Source: an uncultured Bacteroidales bacterium
GTDB lineage: Bacteria; Bacteroidota; Bacteroidia; Bacteroidales; FEN-979
Reading direction: 5' to 3'
DNA: 64,000 nt
Assembly: GCA_903877385.1 (NCBI GenBank)
Contig: CAIRDP010000015.1
Location: 20,257-84,256, forward strand
The position numbers and the translations under genes were made by a program. Below are positions 18,154-27,102 of the stretch, piece by piece. Numbering within the stretch: position 1 is the first letter of the stretch; every line of letters starts with the position of its first letter. Under the pieces are notes generated by a model. That model saw nothing but the letters and a program-made list of their open reading frames with translations, was not told where the DNA came from and ran no database searches.

Positions 18154-18220
18154 ATAAAAAAACAGCCATTCTGGAACATCTGTATCAAAAGAAAACGGGA
18201 AACCGTGACGGGCCGCAAGC

Positions 18221-18940
18221 CTAACCTGCGTTCCTTATCACACCCTCTTCGAACACGGGGATAACCCGGGTGGTATCAGGTTCGAAGCTGTATGGGATCA
18301 CATCGTCAAGATCCAGTTTTTTCAGGCGGTGGCGGTGAGCAGCTTTCTCGAGGTACCCGAACAGGTCTGGCCTGGCGGTATCCCAAAGGGCCATAGAAGC
18401 GTGTACGCTGTCGCAGCAGGTGGTGAAACCGGGATGCGCCAGGAGTTTCTCGCTCAAGGCCCCTGCAAAGAGGGAATCTTCAAGGCAGAATTTGTTTTTC
18501 CAGCCCGAACATAAAATCAGGATATTTTTGTTTTGACGAACCAGCCATTCCGTCAAAGCCGAAATATTAACGAAAGCCCCCATGACGATCTTATCGGCCT
18601 GTTTTGCAATATCGATGGCTTTGGTCCCATTGGTGGTGCAGTAAACCAGAGTCTTCCCGGCTATGGCTTCGCGGGTGAAATTAAACGCTGAATTACCGAA
18701 ATCGGCCCAGTCCAGCTTTTTGCCGTCCTGTTCGCTGGCAACCAGGTATCCCTTTTCTTTAAGCTCCCTGGCCTGCTCCAGGCCGGCAACCGGGATGATC
18801 TCCTTCACCCCGTTCTGAAAGGCTGCGCAAATGCTTGTTGTAGCCCTTAGTATATCGGCAAGCACAACGATATAATCGCCCTTTGTCGTAATATCAGCAA
18901 AGAGCTTAGGAGTAAAACACACTTCTATCGTTCTGTCCAT
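18221..18940 (-). CDS. comB: Probable 2-phosphosulfolactate phosphatase
   Basis: 239 aa, the usual length of the ComB family. Characteristic family motifs are seen: ADILRATTSICAAF near residue 28, DFGNSAFNFT near 80, YCTTNGTKAI near 100 and ILCSGWKNKFCLEDSLFAGA near 146. ComB hydrolyses 2-phosphosulfolactate to sulfolactate, a step of coenzyme M synthesis in methanogens. Homologues are widespread in bacteria that make no coenzyme M, where the product may feed sulfonate metabolism or the substrate may differ. No comA or comC is nearby. It lies on the same strand as the LRR operon, 43 bases downstream of it. Confidence 0.8.
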   Translation of the reverse strand: MDRTIEVCFTPKLFADITTKGDYIVVLADILRATTSICAAFQNGVKEIIPVAGLEQARELKEKGYLVASEQDGKKLDWADFGNSAFNFTREAIAGKTLVYCTTNGTKAIDIAKQADKIVMGAFVNISALTEWLVRQNKNILILCSGWKNKFCLEDSLFAGALSEKLLAHPGFTTCCDSVHASMALWDTARPDLFGYLEKAAHRHRLKKLDLDDVIPYSFEPDTTRVIPVFEEGVIRNAG

Positions 18941-18952
18941 GGTTCATTTCTT

Positions 18953-18983
18953 GTATCCCGCATCGGCGCGAAGCGCCATCATC
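18953..18983. repeat. REP-like intergenic repeat, copy 2
   Basis: Contains ATCCCGCATC followed by the perfect small hairpin GGCGC-GAA-GCGCC. It nearly repeats the element at 3850-3881 in the opposite orientation and sits between the LRR gene end and comB. Confidence 0.45.
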
Positions 18984-21598
18984 TAATAAAACACCACCTC
19001 GCATTTCGGATGTGTCAGCTTGAACTTCTCAACTTTCTTCGCCGAGATCTTGGTGTTGAAGATCTTCAGGTTCTCAAGCCCGCGTATGTTTTCAAGCTCA
19101 TCCAGGCTGCTTACTTTGGTGTTGTATAATTCCAGCACCTTCAGCCCGGTGAGGTTGACCAGGTATTTCAGTTTCTTTACGGGGGTACCGCTGAATTTAA
19201 GGCTTTCGAGCTGCCTCATATTCTGTATGGGCATCAGCTCCTCCACCTGGCTGTTGCTGAAGTCCAGGTCCCTGAGCTTAGGCAGTTCCGCTACAGGCGT
19301 GAGGTCGGTGATGGGGTTCTTTTCGCAATGCAGGCTCTCCAGGGTCAGGATATTCCTCAGGGGTTCCAGGCTGTTCACCGTGGTTCCTGTAAACGAAAGG
19401 TCTTTCAGCCTGGTAAGCTTCTGAACAGGAGTAAGATCGCTGATCGAGAAGTTTTCGGCAATGCTGAGTTCGTCAAGGTTGGCAATCTGCTGAAGCTGCA
19501 GCCTGTCGGGCTGGCCTTTGAGTTCCCCGGCGGCAATAAACACATCCTGCCAGGCTTTGCCCAGGCCTTTCCACCAGTTATTGTTCTCGAAAGTCTGAAA
19601 AATGACCAGGCAGCCGGGATCCTTATCGGTAAGTTTATTGGCTTCCTTCAGAACAACCTGGCTGTTGTCGGCATACATGAACGCAAGGTCCTTCATGCCG
19701 TATAGGGGGCTGAGGTCGGCAACCTGGGTGTTTTCAATGCTGATGACCTTAAGCTTAGGCAGGCCGCTCAAGGGCAGCAGGCTGCTTACCGAAGTATTAT
19801 TGAGATACAGGGTCTGGAGATTAGTGAGGTTTTTAAGCGGACCTATGTCGCTCACCCCGGTACTGGAAGCATATAAAACCCTGAGCAGCGACAGCATGGA
19901 TGCGGGTTCCAGGCTTTTGATGTTCATCCTGCCCGCTATGTTCAGGCTGTCGACAAGTATCAGCTTGTGCAATTGTTCTTTTGAAGGCGGATTGCTGAGT
20001 TCGGTAAAATGGCTGAGCAGGCTCTGCCAATCGGGATTCATTCCGTTCCACCATTTTGCCAGTTCGGCCGATTCGAATACCAGGAAAGCATGAGGGTGGC
20101 TTAACATGAAGCTTATAGCCTCCTGCTTGGGCAGGCTGGTATAATCGCAGGATATCCTTTGCAATAGCGCCATGTTATCAAGGGCTTTCAGGCTTGAGAT
20201 TCCTGTGCTGTCGGCCTGCAGTATCCTAAGCCCTGTAATGTTCTTCAGGGGCTCAAGGGAAGTGACCCTGGTGGATGAGATATTGAGTAATTCAATCTTT
20301 ACCAGGCCGGCAATGGGCGAGAGGTCGCTCACCGGGGTATACGAAAGCCTGAGGTCATCTATGGAATCCAGGGCGCTGATCGGGGCAAGCGAAGAGATCT
20401 TTGTGTTGCTCAGGTCAAGGTCCTGGAGGGATGGAAAATTCACCAGCAGTCCCAGGTCGGGGATCCCCGTGCCTTTGATGTTCAGGGCCGTGATATGGGT
20501 GCAGTAATGCAGGGGCTCGAGGCTGCTTACAGCAGTGTTGGAGATGTTCAGTATCCTGAGGTTATTAAGGTTCCTCAGGGGCATGAGGTCGCTTACCGGG
20601 GTGCCCTTAAGGCTGACTTCCTGCAGGGCGCTCATTTTGCTCAGGGGGCTGAGGTCCGAGATCATCACCTCACCCGAAAGGTCTATCTTTTTCGAGCTTA
20701 TGATCTTTGTAAGGCCGTTATAGAAGGCCCCCTGGTCAATAAGGGTTTTCTGCCCGCCTATCATGGCGGCAGTATCGTTGTATGAACTTACCTGGGCAAG
20801 CCTGAGGTCCACTCCAAGTTGTATATCCTTTCCCAGTTTCTGCTGCCAGCCCTGCGACAGGCTGTTCCACCAGTTGCGCATATCGTCCTTCTCATTGAGC
20901 TTGGTGGTATATATGCTTACGATCTTAAGCTGCGCCTTGCTTTCGTCGTAATTGATCTCGATATACCTTACCTGGTTGTTGTTTACGCTTACATCGTTGA
21001 GGTTGGTCCCGCTGATGTTGCGGTTGCAGGTGACCTTGAAGAAGGAATTCCCCAGCTCATTGGTCATCACGCTGATGTCCTGCAGGTTATAAGTAAACCT
21101 GGCCTGTTTGAAAAAGAAGTCCACATCGGTGAGGTAACTCTGTACGTCCTTGTACATTGGCACCTGGTGGGAGTCGAGGTCGTCTTCGATCTGCACCTCG
21201 CTGTCCCAGAAAAACTTCAGGTAGCTTTCGTTGATGATCACCTGCTTGTCCTGGACGGTGTTCTTTTTATCGGCCAGGAAATTAAGGGTGCTTTCAAAGA
21301 ATTTCACAAGGCCTGTGCCCTGTGCCCTGAGCGCGGAATCCTGTCCTGCGGGAAGTGCGCCGGCTTTGGGGGCGTTTTTGTCGGTTGATTTTCCCGAGCC
21401 CTTGCCCTGCTGGGTTTTACTGCCCGATGTTTTCGTGGTTGTTTTACTTCCCTTGGCCTGTGACGAACTGCTCTTGCTTCCCTGTTTAGCCTGTGTGCTG
21501 CTTGTCTTTTTGGTCTGGGCCGGGGCCTGGGTGCTCACAAATCCGCCGAAGGCCAGGATTAAAATAATGACCGCTATGGTGTGGAACCTTGTTCTCAT
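18983..21598 (-). CDS. Large secreted leucine-rich-repeat protein
   Basis: 871 aa. A signal peptide (cleaved near STQAPAQ) is followed by a low-complexity Ser/Thr/Lys/Gln segment (about 30-85) and an NTF2-like looking domain (about 100-240). Then comes a long array of about 22-residue internalin-type LRR units with the pattern L..L..T.vs.L.PL...  A module beginning NWWNSL/KWWNGM/NWWKGL followed by GWQ, DWQ or AWQ occurs three times, dividing the LRRs into blocks. There is no T9SS sorting domain. It is the last gene of a four-gene operon; the previous stop is 4 bases before its ATG. Likely role: an extracytoplasmic scaffold or binding protein. Confidence 0.85.
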   Translation of the reverse strand: MRTRFHTIAVIILILAFGGFVSTQAPAQTKKTSSTQAKQGSKSSSSQAKGSKTTTKTSGSKTQQGKGSGKSTDKNAPKAGALPAGQDSALRAQGTGLVKFFESTLNFLADKKNTVQDKQVIINESYLKFFWDSEVQIEDDLDSHQVPMYKDVQSYLTDVDFFFKQARFTYNLQDISVMTNELGNSFFKVTCNRNISGTNLNDVSVNNNQVRYIEINYDESKAQLKIVSIYTTKLNEKDDMRNWWNSLSQGWQQKLGKDIQLGVDLRLAQVSSYNDTAAMIGGQKTLIDQGAFYNGLTKIISSKKIDLSGEVMISDLSPLSKMSALQEVSLKGTPVSDLMPLRNLNNLRILNISNTAVSSLEPLHYCTHITALNIKGTGIPDLGLLVNFPSLQDLDLSNTKISSLAPISALDSIDDLRLSYTPVSDLSPIAGLVKIELLNISSTRVTSLEPLKNITGLRILQADSTGISSLKALDNMALLQRISCDYTSLPKQEAISFMLSHPHAFLVFESAELAKWWNGMNPDWQSLLSHFTELSNPPSKEQLHKLILVDSLNIAGRMNIKSLEPASMLSLLRVLYASSTGVSDIGPLKNLTNLQTLYLNNTSVSSLLPLSGLPKLKVISIENTQVADLSPLYGMKDLAFMYADNSQVVLKEANKLTDKDPGCLVIFQTFENNNWWKGLGKAWQDVFIAAGELKGQPDRLQLQQIANLDELSIAENFSISDLTPVQKLTRLKDLSFTGTTVNSLEPLRNILTLESLHCEKNPITDLTPVAELPKLRDLDFSNSQVEELMPIQNMRQLESLKFSGTPVKKLKYLVNLTGLKVLELYNTKVSSLDELENIRGLENLKIFNTKISAKKVEKFKLTHPKCEVVFY

Positions 21599-21602
21599 TT
21601 AG

Positions 21603-22436
21603 CTAATTGCTATGTGTATAATGCTTGAGTAATTCTTTTTTGTCGCCAGGCGAGAGGCGGACGAGGTTTGAGATGAGCCAGCCGCTGTTGTAGCTGTTAC
21701 GGTTGAAGAAGGATATCTCAAAATACCAGTTCGGGACCTGGAAAACATGGAATTTCTCGTTATTGACCGATACAAATTTAAGGTTTCCTTCCTTGAGTTC
21801 CGAAATGAACAGTGCCAGGTAATCGGGCACGTAATCGCGGGCGAGGTAGTAATCTATGTTTTTGGGATCGTCAAGTGCCTTGTGGATGTTCATGAAATCG
21901 ACCTCATGGCTCATGGGATGCAAAAAGAACTTGAGGTTGGTTGTATCGCCAAGATGAGAGAAATATGAATTGAATTTGTCGCAATAGGCGTTTGAAAGCA
22001 CCCATTTGTAGCCCCCGTTCTGCTGTTCTATCCTCAGGTAAAGTATGATGTTGATGGTTTGCTTTTTCCAGGTGAAGGTGGTGGTGATTTCGCAGAACCA
22101 GTCCCTTGCATGGAAATCAAGAAAAACCGGGGATTTTTTGTTCAGGACATCTTCGATGAACACTGTTTTCTGGTCCTCGTTAACCAGGGGGCTTTCCTTG
22201 TCGAAGAGCATATTGAGGTACCTGCGCCTGGCTTTGGGGTCGCGGTAAGCGTTCTGGCCTGCATAAAGCCGGCTGCCGCTTACGTCTTCCTCACCGTTGA
22301 AACGGCGGAAGAACTGGTTCACCTGCTTGGTCTGGGCATAGAATACGTTTTCATCGCCTCCAATGCCGCCAAGGCTGTTTTGCGCCCCGGAAACCAGGGG
22401 CGCAAACAACAAAAGAATTAAAGCTAACTTTCGCAG
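21603..22436 (-). CDS. Secreted protein of unknown function, likely CTG start
   Basis: About 277 aa if translation starts at the CTG at 22436-22434; the nearest conventional start is a TTG at 22412, which would cut the signal peptide in half. From the CTG the chain begins RKLALILLLFAPLVSGAQ, an ideal signal peptide. The frame is closed by stops further upstream and contains no ATG or GTG there. The mature protein is rich in Phe, Tyr, Asn and Trp (LHPMSHEVDFMNIHKAL, VPNWYFEISFFNRNSYNSGW) and looks like an alpha/beta domain pair. I recognise no family. It starts 4 bases after the preceding stop, so coupling to the upstream gene could explain the weak start. Confidence 0.75.
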   Translation of the reverse strand: MRKLALILLLFAPLVSGAQNSLGGIGGDENVFYAQTKQVNQFFRRFNGEEDVSGSRLYAGQNAYRDPKARRRYLNMLFDKESPLVNEDQKTVFIEDVLNKKSPVFLDFHARDWFCEITTTFTWKKQTINIILYLRIEQQNGGYKWVLSNAYCDKFNSYFSHLGDTTNLKFFLHPMSHEVDFMNIHKALDDPKNIDYYLARDYVPDYLALFISELKEGNLKFVSVNNEKFHVFQVPNWYFEISFFNRNSYNSGWLISNLVRLSPGDKKELLKHYTHSN

Positions 22437-22440
22437 AGTT

Positions 22441-23034
22441 TTACTTTTTGGAAGTTTCTTTTACCCTGATATCGCCTAACATGACATCCCAGAAGCCGAT
22501 AAGGCGGCCGCCGATCTGGGTTTCCTTGCGTTTCACATAGATAGTGATATCTTTCTTGGTCGTGTCTTCGTATACAAGGCCTTTTTCCTTGTCGTAGCCC
22601 TGGAATTTCTGGTATACCGTGATCACACCAACAAAAGTGCCGTCGGGCTGGCGTTCGAGATCGCTTACGTATTGAATTTTATACCAGTCGATTACGACCT
22701 TGGAATAATTCAACTGCATCAGGCGGTCAAAATATTCGCGAATCTTGTAGTTGTTCACCTGGTCGGGGCGGTTGATCGAGCTTACGCCGATCTCGGCTCC
22801 GTCCATGAACAGTTCGCAGGCGCGTTCGATCACCCTCTGGGCATCGCTCCAGGGCGTGGTCTTGTCGCCTATTATGCTGATATACTTCGAGAGGTCTCGC
22901 ACTTTCTCCAGCGCAAGACTGTCGATGGCATGCTTGCGGTCGGGAGTGATCTCAACCTGGGGTACCGTGGTCTGGGCGAGCAAACCTGTTGAAAACAGGG
23001 TCGCAAATATCGTTAATGCTAATAGCTTCTTCAT
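22441..23034 (-). CDS. Secreted NTF2-like protein of unknown function
   Basis: 197 aa with signal peptide MKKLLALTIFATLFSTGLLAQ. The mature part has the look of an NTF2-like cone: an N-terminal helix pair (SDAQRVIERACELFMDGAEI), a further helix (IREYFDRLMQL), then four or five long strands (VVIDWYKIQYVSDL, TFVGVITVYQKFQGY, KKDITIYVKRKE). A similar helix-plus-strand layout occurs at the N-terminus of the LRR protein encoded two genes on, which suggests the operon contains related modules. It lies 5 bases after the lipoprotein gene and 4 bases before the next start. Confidence 0.75.
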   Translation of the reverse strand: MKKLLALTIFATLFSTGLLAQTTVPQVEITPDRKHAIDSLALEKVRDLSKYISIIGDKTTPWSDAQRVIERACELFMDGAEIGVSSINRPDQVNNYKIREYFDRLMQLNYSKVVIDWYKIQYVSDLERQPDGTFVGVITVYQKFQGYDKEKGLVYEDTTKKDITIYVKRKETQIGGRLIGFWDVMLGDIRVKETSKK

Positions 23035-23039
23035 GTTTC

Positions 23040-23849
23040 TTACTTTTTGATCAGGTCAAGTTCTTTGATTTTTCCGCTGGCATCCTGCTGGATTGCATCC
23101 ACACTGTTCAGGCTCTTCTTCTGGTCTTTGCAGAAGTTGAGATAATGCTGTATAGTGGTGGGTTTGTCGTAATCGACGGTGCTTCCCTGGCGGTAAATGA
23201 TGATGAGCACGGGGGCATCGGGATCGGTGAAATACTGCAGGGTGTTCTTGATGATGTTGTCGGTTTCTGTTAAATTACCGGCTTTTGCCGCATCGGCAAT
23301 GCCCTGGAAAGCGTTCTCGATCTGGGTCTTGATGGGCAGCGAAGGCTTGTTTTTCATGCCGTCAATCTTAGCCTGGACCTTGACTATAAGGTCGCTGATC
23401 TCGTTGTCGCCAAGGTTCTGGGACTTGATGGCGTTGAGCTCATTCTGCAGCTCGATTGCCGACTTCCCGTCCTTGTTCAGCAGCATGTCGAGCAGCTGCG
23501 CCCTCGCCGCATCAACTTTCTGCTGGTGCAGTTTGTCCTTTTCGGCATACGCTTTCTTGATAGCCTGCTGGGCCTGGATGACCATATCGTTGACCGTTGG
23601 GTCGTTGAGTTTTTTATTGATGATTTCGTTTACCAGTTTTTCCTGGTCCGGCAGCGAAAGCGTAGACGTTCCGCTGATGATAGGCTGCAGCTGCTGCTTT
23701 GCAAGCGCGATGGCGGCCTTGCGGTCTTTTTTGCTCATCTTGCCCGTTGATTTGCAGCTCTCGGTACCGAGACCCATGGCGATTACCAGGGCAATCATCA
23801 CTATGGATGTCCACCCTATGCTTTTTACCTTACTCATTGCTTTTATCAT
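23040..23849 (-). CDS. Helical lipoprotein, first gene of the LRR operon
   Basis: 269 aa; an in-frame ATG at 23837 is an alternative start. The signal sequence ends in a lipobox-like GTESC followed by KST. Most of the mature chain (about 35-190) is strongly helical and charged, with Gln/Lys/Ala-rich heptads such as AIALAKQQLQPI and AIKKAYAEKDKLHQQ, likely forming coiled coil. The last ~60 residues contain a compact segment, PVLIIIYRQGSTVDYDKPTT. No enzyme motif is visible. As a lipoprotein it could anchor the products of the three downstream genes to the membrane. Confidence 0.75.
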   Translation of the reverse strand: MIKAMSKVKSIGWTSIVMIALVIAMGLGTESCKSTGKMSKKDRKAAIALAKQQLQPIISGTSTLSLPDQEKLVNEIINKKLNDPTVNDMVIQAQQAIKKAYAEKDKLHQQKVDAARAQLLDMLLNKDGKSAIELQNELNAIKSQNLGDNEISDLIVKVQAKIDGMKNKPSLPIKTQIENAFQGIADAAKAGNLTETDNIIKNTLQYFTDPDAPVLIIIYRQGSTVDYDKPTTIQHYLNFCKDQKKSLNSVDAIQQDASGKIKELDLIKK

Positions 23850-23865
23850 ATGTATTTACTTTTTA

Positions 23866-23921
23866 GATGCAGGATGGAGGATGCAGGATTTCACTTATCC
23901 TGTATCCTGTATCTTGCATCC
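23866..23921. repeat. Degenerate GCAGGAT/ATCCTGT intergenic repeat
   Basis: Direct and inverted copies of GATGCAGGAT, ATCCTGTATCCTGTATC and TTGCATCCC fill the gap between gcvT and the LRR operon. The same words recur in miaA (27650-27676). Confidence 0.45.
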
Positions 23922-23955
23922 CGATTATAACGTTCCTTAAACCCACTTAGTATAT

Positions 23956-25044
23956 CTACCCTTTATAGAAAGGGAACTTCACCACATGTGCCTTCAGCAC
24001 TTTGTCGCGCACTTTAATATAAATAACCGAACCTTCCTTCGAGAGTGCGGCAGGGACGTAACCCATGCCTACGGGTATTTTAACCGATGGCCCCATGGTT
24101 CCCGATGTGACCTCCCCTATTTTGTTCCCGGCTGCATCGGTGATGTCGTAACCGTGACGGGGGATTCCCTTGTCGTCCATCACAAAACCCACGAGGCGTT
24201 GTTTCACGCCCCCCGTCTTTTGATTTAACAGGTAAGCCTTATCGATGAAGTCCTTGGTGTCGGTGAATTTGGTGATCCAGCCCAGTCCTGCTTCAATAGG
24301 GGAAGTTGTATCGCAGATATCGTTGCCGTAAAGGCAATATCCCATCTCGAGCCGGAGGGTATCGCGGGCCGCCAGGCCTATGGGTTTTATGCCGTATTCC
24401 TTTCCTGCTTCATACACTGCGTTCCAGATTTTAGGGGCATCGGCATTGGACATATAGATCTCGCATCCGCCCGACCCCGTGTAACCTGTAGTTGCAAAGA
24501 TCACATCCTTAACGCCGGCAAAAGTGAGCTTTTTAAAGGTGTAATACTCCATGTCGGTAACCTTGGTATCGGTAAGTTTCTGCATGGCTTCCAGGGCTTT
24601 GGGGCCCTGTATGGCCAGCTGCGAAATCTCATCCGATGCATTGTAAAGATCGGCTCCCATTTTATTGTTTTTGGTACACCAGGCCCAGTCTTTATCAATA
24701 TTGGCGGCGTTCACCACCAGGAGGTAAGTCAGGTTGTCGACCTTGTACACCAGGAGGTCGTCAACGATACCGCCCTTTCCATTCGGGAAACAGCTGTACT
24801 GCACCTTCCCGGGAACCAGCTTGGATGCATCGTTCGAAGTTACCCATTGCACGAAATCCAGGGCTTTAGGGCCTTTCACCCAGAACTCACCCATATGCGA
24901 AACATCGAAAACTCCTACGCCCCTGCGCACGGTTTCATGTTCGGCGATAACCCCTTCGTACTGAAGCGGCATGTAATATCCTGCAAATTCCACCATCTTG
25001 GCACCCATGGCCTCATGGAACTTGGTAAAAGCTGTGTTTTTCAT
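23956..25044 (-). CDS. gcvT: Aminomethyltransferase, glycine cleavage T protein
   Basis: 362 aa from the ATG at 25044 ([18 protein letters not shown]). A start 87 bases upstream exists but would add a stretch absent from the family. The protein is full length: the N-terminal folate-binding fold with [12 protein letters not shown] and [15 protein letters not shown], then [12 protein letters not shown], and the C-terminal barrel with RHGYDI and [12 protein letters not shown]. It transfers the methylene group from aminomethyl-lipoyl-H-protein to tetrahydrofolate, releasing ammonia. The P and H proteins are not in the window, so gcvT is unlinked here, as in many Bacteroidota. Confidence 0.95.
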   Translation of the reverse strand: MKNTAFTKFHEAMGAKMVEFAGYYMPLQYEGVIAEHETVRRGVGVFDVSHMGEFWVKGPKALDFVQWVTSNDASKLVPGKVQYSCFPNGKGGIVDDLLVYKVDNLTYLLVVNAANIDKDWAWCTKNNKMGADLYNASDEISQLAIQGPKALEAMQKLTDTKVTDMEYYTFKKLTFAGVKDVIFATTGYTGSGGCEIYMSNADAPKIWNAVYEAGKEYGIKPIGLAARDTLRLEMGYCLYGNDICDTTSPIEAGLGWITKFTDTKDFIDKAYLLNQKTGGVKQRLVGFVMDDKGIPRHGYDITDAAGNKIGEVTSGTMGPSVKIPVGMGYVPAALSKEGSVIYIKVRDKVLKAHVVKFPFYKG

Positions 25045-25130
25045 TATAGCGATTTTTGAAATGTCGGAGGAAAAAGCAAATTTAGGAAAAATCCCCACCC
25101 TATCCTCTCCCTGTTCATATATTATTCCCA

Positions 25131-25163
25131 TTGTTTATAATTGAGCAGGATTATTTACTTTTG
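25131..25163 (+). promoter_or_regulatory. Predicted promoter of the dehydratase-miaA pair
   Basis: TTG at 25131, 22 bases, then TACTTTTG (25156-25163), an exact TAnnTTTG, 8 bases before the ATG at 25172. The very short leader means the transcript would be nearly leaderless. Confidence 0.45.
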
Positions 25164-25171
25164 ATGACGCT

Positions 25172-27043
25172 ATGAACATTTTATCCCTTCGAAGGAACAC
25201 CCCACGGGCTGTCATCTGGTTTATCGACCTGCTGATCGTATTGGGATCCGTCATACTCGCCTACCTGCTCAGGTTCAACTTTGACATCCCGGCCAGTGAA
25301 AGCAAACCCTTTGCCGTTCTGATCCCATGGATCCTTGCAGTGAGGGGCATAAGTTTTTTAATTTCCCGCACCCATGCAGGCCTCATACGTTACACCAGCA
25401 CGGCCGACGGGCTGAGGGTGATGATTACCCTGGTGATAGGCAGCGTAGTCCTCGGGCTTACCAATGTTATTACTTGGTTTACCATGCATTGGTTTATGAT
25501 CCCCACCACCATCATCCTTCTTGAATTCCTCATCACGACGGTAGGCATGATACTGTTCCGGACCACGGTGAAGATCGCATGGCTTGAATTCCAGAATCCC
25601 GGCGGGCAGCGCGTTGACGTGATCATATACGGAGCAGGGGAGGAAGGGATCAACGCCAAGCATGTGATGGACCATGATGCTGCTACCCGGTATAAGGTGA
25701 TCGCTTTCATCGACGAGGATAAGGGCAAGCAGTATAAAAAACTTGAAAGGGTTGATATTTTCCCTCCTTCAAAGCTGGAGCCCCTTCTGAAAGACCGGAC
25801 CATAGCCCAGCTGATCCTGGCATACCACCCTGTTGACCCTGCTTACAGGCAGGAGCTGGTGGACCTTTGCCTCAGATATAACACGAAAGTCCTGGCGGTT
25901 CCCCCGGCCATTGCCTGGGTGAACGGGAAGCTAAGCTTCTCCCAGATCAGGCAGGTGAATATCGAAGACTTGCTTGAACGGGATGTGATCGAACTCGATA
26001 CCGACGACATCCGCCAGTACCTGAACAATAAAGTGGTGATGATCACGGGTGCCGCGGGTTCCATTGGTTCGGAGATAGTGCGGCAGGTGGCAGGTTTCGT
26101 GCCCGCCCGCATGATCCTTATCGATTCGGCCGAAACCCCGCTTAACAGCCTGGAACTTGAGTGCAAAGCCTCCATTAAAGACATTTCTATTGATTTCATC
26201 CTGGGCAATGTGTGTAATGTACTGCGGATGAGGTCGCTCTTTGAGCAATTCAAACCCCAGATTGTGTTTCATGCAGCGGCCTACAAGCATGTGCCTGTGC
26301 AGGAAGCCCATCCCGGCGAAGCCGTGTTTACCAATGTGCACGGGACCCGGGTGATGGCCGACCTTTCGATGGAGTTCGGGGTGAAGAAATTCATTATGAT
26401 CTCGACGGATAAGGCGGTGAACCCCACCAGCGTCATGGGGGCCAGCAAGCGTATAGCCGAGATCTATTGCCAATCAATGAACCGGCTGGAACGTACGTCG
26501 TTTATCACGACCCGATTCGGTAATGTGCTGGGTTCCAACGGTTCGGTAATCCCGCTTTTCAGGCAGCAGATTGAAAAGGGAGGACCTGTTACCGTGACGC
26601 ATCCCGAGGTGATACGGTATTTTATGACCATTCCCGAAGCCTGCAGGCTGGTCCTTGAAGCCGGGGCCCTGGGCAAGGGAGGCGAGATCTTTATTTTCGA
26701 CATGGGCAAGCCCGTTAAAATCATTGACCTGGCCAAACGCATGATACAGCTTTCGGGCCTGGAGGCCGGGAAGGATATACAGATCGTTTTCACGGGGATG
26801 AGGCCCGGCGAAAAACTTTATGAAGAGCTGCTCAATCTTCAGGAGAACACGCTTCCCACGCATCATCCCCTGATCATGATCGCCAAGGTGCGTGAGCAGG
26901 ACCCTGAACAAGTAAGGTCAGAGATTGAAGCTTTGGTGGAACTTACCAGCCATTGCGACGATACGGAGCTTGTCCGCCGGATGAAACAGATCGTGCCGGA
27001 ATATAAAAGCCAGAATTCGGTTTATGAAGCCCTGGACAAATAA
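25172..27043 (+). CDS. Membrane-bound nucleotide-sugar 4,6-dehydratase (WbpM/CapD-like)
   Basis: 623 aa, normal for the WbpM/PglF/CapD group. Four N-terminal transmembrane helices lie within residues ~12-125, followed by a CoA-binding-like Rossmann domain (about 150-270, with IYGAGEEGINAKHV). The SDR dehydratase domain starts near 285 with ITGAAGSIGSEIVRQ. The active-site segment STDKAVNPTSVMGASKR has the MGASK form where soluble relatives have YxxxK. Such enzymes make UDP-4-keto-6-deoxy-HexNAc for polysaccharide or glycoprotein glycans, acting on the cytoplasmic face. No glycosyltransferase cluster surrounds it, so it may serve general O-glycosylation. Confidence 0.93.
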   Translation: MNILSLRRNTPRAVIWFIDLLIVLGSVILAYLLRFNFDIPASESKPFAVLIPWILAVRGISFLISRTHAGLIRYTSTADGLRVMITLVIGSVVLGLTNVITWFTMHWFMIPTTIILLEFLITTVGMILFRTTVKIAWLEFQNPGGQRVDVIIYGAGEEGINAKHVMDHDAATRYKVIAFIDEDKGKQYKKLERVDIFPPSKLEPLLKDRTIAQLILAYHPVDPAYRQELVDLCLRYNTKVLAVPPAIAWVNGKLSFSQIRQVNIEDLLERDVIELDTDDIRQYLNNKVVMITGAAGSIGSEIVRQVAGFVPARMILIDSAETPLNSLELECKASIKDISIDFILGNVCNVLRMRSLFEQFKPQIVFHAAAYKHVPVQEAHPGEAVFTNVHGTRVMADLSMEFGVKKFIMISTDKAVNPTSVMGASKRIAEIYCQSMNRLERTSFITTRFGNVLGSNGSVIPLFRQQIEKGGPVTVTHPEVIRYFMTIPEACRLVLEAGALGKGGEIFIFDMGKPVKIIDLAKRMIQLSGLEAGKDIQIVFTGMRPGEKLYEELLNLQENTLPTHHPLIMIAKVREQDPEQVRSEIEALVELTSHCDDTELVRRMKQIVPEYKSQNSVYEALDK

Positions 27044-27102
27044 ATGTACAAGGTACAATGTACCATGTACAAATAAAGGCATTTGTAATTTGTAACCTGT
27101 AC
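27041..27102. repeat. AT-rich TGTACAA repeat in the dehydratase-miaA gap
   Basis: Inverted and direct copies of TGTACAAGGTACA and TGTACCATGTACA occupy the gap before miaA. The stop codon of the dehydratase lies at its edge. Confidence 0.45.

Noticed and set aside
23197..23940. 247-codon frame antisense to the helical lipoprotein
   Set aside because: Ser/Leu/Met-rich translation expected from the complement of Lys/Gln/Ala codons; no signal peptide or motif.
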